From the NCBI RefSeq assembly GCF_940807255.1, contig NZ_CALNWY010000001.1:1-64000 (forward strand): a stretch of 64,000 bases of DNA, written 5' to 3'. This document shows positions 61,784 to 64,000 of the stretch, piece after piece (position 1 is the stretch's first letter; the number at the start of each line of letters is the position of its first letter). The notes under the pieces were generated by a model that had not been told where the DNA came from, did not search any database, and was given only the letters and a program-made list of their open reading frames with translations. Position numbers and translations under genes: made by a program. Source of the stretch: Mixta sp. Marseille-Q2659 (GTDB taxonomy: Bacteria; Pseudomonadota; Gammaproteobacteria; Enterobacterales; Enterobacteriaceae).

Positions 61784-62706
61784 TGGCTACCTCGTACCGT
61801 CTGAGCATTATTATCGCCGCCCATAACTGTGACGCCTGGCTTAAAGATACGCTGAACAGCGTTATCGCTTCGCTGGGTGAGGCCAGCCCGCGCTGCGAAA
61901 TCATCATCATTAACGATGCTTCAGACGACGATACGCAATCCATTATCGAAAGCTTCGCCGCTACTCATCCTCAGGTACACCATCAGCAGACACTGTTCCG
62001 TAATATTGGAAAAGTCCGTAATCATGCCGTTTCGCTGGCTCAGGGTGATTATATTCTGATGCTTGACGGTGATGATCAATTGCTTCCCGGCGCTATTGTC
62101 GATCACTTACGGGTGCTGGATGAGCAATCCCCTGATATATATCTCAGTAAAATTATTGAACAGCGAAGCGACAATTGCAGCAACATTCCTGGTTGGCATT
62201 ATCGGGCTCCTGTTTCTTTAACCAATGATGAAGTTATCACGCGGTTTTTAATTCATCGGGATTTCCAGGCGCATTTTATTGGTCAGTATTTTCATCGCAG
62301 CTTGCTGCAGAGAAATCCATTCCCACATTTTATCTGTTATGAAGATGCGTGGCTTTTTCCGCTGTTATTAACTAAAAGTAAAAAAACGATCTTTTCTGAG
62401 TCAGGTTTTTATCTTTATAGAAAACATGCCACCAGCCTTTCAACTGTTATGAATCCTGTGAAGATCTCCTGCTTATTGGCTGCTACCGCTCATATGGATG
62501 AAGTGCTACCCGTTAAGTTTAAACCGTTAATTACTTGTCACTGGATTGACGTTATTAATCGTCATGCTGATGTTTTAAAACAACAGAATGAATGGGAGAG
62601 AGTGAAGAAGCGTATTCATGAACAGCATCTGGGTAGCTTCTTATTTAATGGCAAAGTTAGAATGAGCTATAAGAGAAAGATGCTTAAAGTAAGGCGGCTA
62701 AAATAG
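61783..62706 (+). CDS. GT2-family glycosyltransferase
   Basis: A predicted LPS-core sugar transferase, 307 aa. GT-A domain at 1-110: LSIIIAAHNC, IIIINDASDDD, RNIGKVRNHAV, and the DXD-type MLDGDDQ (about residue 95). A less conserved C-terminal part follows (110-307), AT-richer than the upstream genes. It is coupled to waaC by TAATG, so it joins the hldD-waaF-waaC operon. Donor and acceptor cannot be assigned. Confidence 0.85.
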   Translation: MATSYRLSIIIAAHNCDAWLKDTLNSVIASLGEASPRCEIIIINDASDDDTQSIIESFAATHPQVHHQQTLFRNIGKVRNHAVSLAQGDYILMLDGDDQLLPGAIVDHLRVLDEQSPDIYLSKIIEQRSDNCSNIPGWHYRAPVSLTNDEVITRFLIHRDFQAHFIGQYFHRSLLQRNPFPHFICYEDAWLFPLLLTKSKKTIFSESGFYLYRKHATSLSTVMNPVKISCLLAATAHMDEVLPVKFKPLITCHWIDVINRHADVLKQQNEWERVKKRIHEQHLGSFLFNGKVRMSYKRKMLKVRRLK

Positions 62707-62711
62707 CCGCC
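62693..62711 (-). terminator. Hairpin between GT2 gene and waaL-like gene
   Basis: GGCGGCTA-AAA-TAGCCGCC, 8-bp stem overlapping the GT2 stop. On the minus strand it is followed by TTACTTT, so it may end the waaL-like transcript. On the plus strand it is followed by A, not T. Confidence 0.5.
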
Positions 62712-62721
62712 AAAAAAAACA

Positions 62722-63999
62722 CTATATTGACGTCCTGACTGTAACAGTCAGACTTTGCCACATCACACACAAGATAAGTAGAAGCGAAACACAAACGGTC
62801 AGCTCGCGACTGATAAAGACGACGTCCGTTAATCCACTGACAACAACCGCTGATATAACAGAAAGTAACAGAGCGTTATTTTTCCTTAGCGCATAGAACA
62901 TAATTGCCAGATAAAACAAAACTATCACAAATACGCCCTGAATTCCTTGCAGCGTAGCGGTATCAATCAGCTCATTGTGCAAATGAATATTGACGTATTG
63001 TAAAGCACTGGCATCGCGATGATTTACTTCCACGTAATGTTTAAACCAGTCTGCCCGCTGCTCCATATTCATTCCCAGCGGATTAGCTAAAAAACAGGCA
63101 GTGCCAATATTCCACATTGCTAAACGACTGGTAAGTGAACCATTTTTATTGCCCTGACCATCACTATAACGGCTATATTCCGCCATTGATTTATCTAATC
63201 TCGGTTTGATCATCGGCTTGTAACAAGCTGTAGCTAATACAGCGACAGCAATAAACATTCCTGTCGCTGCTTTCCAGCCTAAATGACGAAACTGTAGCAA
63301 GCCAACAAATAAAATAATAACCGGAAATGCAGCGATCATATTACGCGTTCCGGTTTGAATAATAATAAACCAGGCTGTAATAAATATTCCTAAACACAGC
63401 AACAGATATTCTTTGGTATGGCTTTTCATAGCTAGCATAAAAATTAGCGCCGCTGCCAGCATCGCATAGCCGTAGGCAGAAATAGTAGCGCGATCGAGCG
63501 CAAACTCTACTCGCCCGGCATCGCTGAAATATTGATAGAGCCCGTAAAGAGTGGCGCCAATAAAAGCAAAGGCGAATCCCCATTCAATCATACGCAACGC
63601 AATATGTGAATGTCGTGATCTCTGGCTAAATAAGTAGTAACTAATTACTGAGGAAAATAACAGGCGTTTACCAGCATTTAGATAATCATTGAAAGGATTA
63701 AAATCCGCATTTCCCATATAATGCCAGTAAAACCAGATGACTTTACTGCATCCAAGCAAAGCTAATAGAACGGTAAACCAAAGTCTATTTCGACTCAGCT
63801 TACGTCCATTGAAAATAATTCCAATTATTGAAAAATAGAATGCCCAATAAAACGTAACTTTCGCCGTTTTTTCATGTATAAAAGTAAACATAACGGCCAA
63901 CAATACTGTTGAGAGAGCTAAAAAATAAAACGCATCACGCCAACGATTGGCATTGATTAGATCGTTTTTTTTATCCGTAGATGAAATAGCTTTAGTCAT
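62722..63999 (-). CDS. O-antigen ligase / polymerase-like membrane protein (WaaL/Wzy_C family)
   Basis: 425 aa with about 11-12 predicted transmembrane helices. The family signature is a large periplasmic loop (about 245-340) carrying the HLHNELIDTATLQG stretch with a conserved His, and a TGTRNM motif near residue 218. Such proteins join O-antigen to lipid A-core in the periplasm. It runs opposite to and converges on the hldD-waaF-waaC-GT2 operon. Base composition is clearly AT-richer than the rest of the window. The ATG is one base from the window edge, so a start further upstream cannot be excluded. Confidence 0.8.
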   Translation of the reverse strand: MTKAISSTDKKNDLINANRWRDAFYFLALSTVLLAVMFTFIHEKTAKVTFYWAFYFSIIGIIFNGRKLSRNRLWFTVLLALLGCSKVIWFYWHYMGNADFNPFNDYLNAGKRLLFSSVISYYLFSQRSRHSHIALRMIEWGFAFAFIGATLYGLYQYFSDAGRVEFALDRATISAYGYAMLAAALIFMLAMKSHTKEYLLLCLGIFITAWFIIIQTGTRNMIAAFPVIILFVGLLQFRHLGWKAATGMFIAVAVLATACYKPMIKPRLDKSMAEYSRYSDGQGNKNGSLTSRLAMWNIGTACFLANPLGMNMEQRADWFKHYVEVNHRDASALQYVNIHLHNELIDTATLQGIQGVFVIVLFYLAIMFYALRKNNALLLSVISAVVVSGLTDVVFISRELTVCVSLLLILCVMWQSLTVTVRTSI

Positions 64000-64000
64000 T

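Overview
The window is a chromosomal segment of a gammaproteobacterium of the order Enterobacterales, most likely Erwiniaceae (a Pantoea/Erwinia/Mixta-type genome). This rests on near full-length agreement of almost every protein with the E. coli orthologue, a strongly E. coli-like gene order, conserved cis-elements (rrn P1/P2, btuB cobalamin riboswitch, met boxes, ARG boxes, GlpR operators, CpxR box, CpxQ sRNA), and typical differences: argG inside the arg cluster, a peroxiredoxin-glutaredoxin gene beside oxyR, emrD beside glpX. The genus is an inference; no database search was possible.

Layout. 1-330: promoter and leader of an rRNA operon whose 16S gene lies just left of the window. 325-9165: murI, btuB with its B12 riboswitch, trmA, a small unknown protein, yijD-fabR, sthA, oxyR and a divergent peroxiredoxin-glutaredoxin fusion with a shared OxyR operator. 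9292-18002: arginine biosynthesis (argCBGH and divergent argE, with paired ARG boxes) and ppc. 18145-23651: methionine regulon (metF, metBL, metJ, with MetJ operators). 23743-32653: rpmE, priA, cytR, ftsN, hslVU, menA, rraA, zapB. 33094-36599: glycerol regulon glpFKX. 36603-45651: emrD, fpr, yiiR, yiiQ, tpiA, cdh, sbp, pfkA, fieF, cpxP with the CpxQ sRNA. 45803-47871: cpxRA. 47907-54084: trmL, cysE, gpsA, secB, grxC, yibN, envC, yibQ. 54162-64000: envelope polysaccharide region (two glycosyltransferase-like genes, tdh-kbl, hldD-waaF-waaC, a GT2 transferase and an O-antigen ligase-like protein).

Functionally this is mostly core metabolism and envelope maintenance. Local regulators sit beside their targets: OxyR beside the peroxidase, MetJ beside metBL, and CpxRA beside cpxP. 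The junction at cpxA-trmL joins two blocks that are far apart in E. coli K-12. The accessory part is the last ~10 kb, where lipopolysaccharide core genes give way to AT-richer, strain-variable genes.

I saw no mobile element, prophage, CRISPR array, tRNA gene or obviously novel multi-gene system. The best leads are small: a compensated double frameshift that removes the conserved Asn-Asp motif of CytR, an Asn-to-Ser change in the first NPA motif of GlpF, the oxyR-linked redox fusion in the place of oxyS, an unknown small exported protein, and lineage-specific glycosyltransferases.
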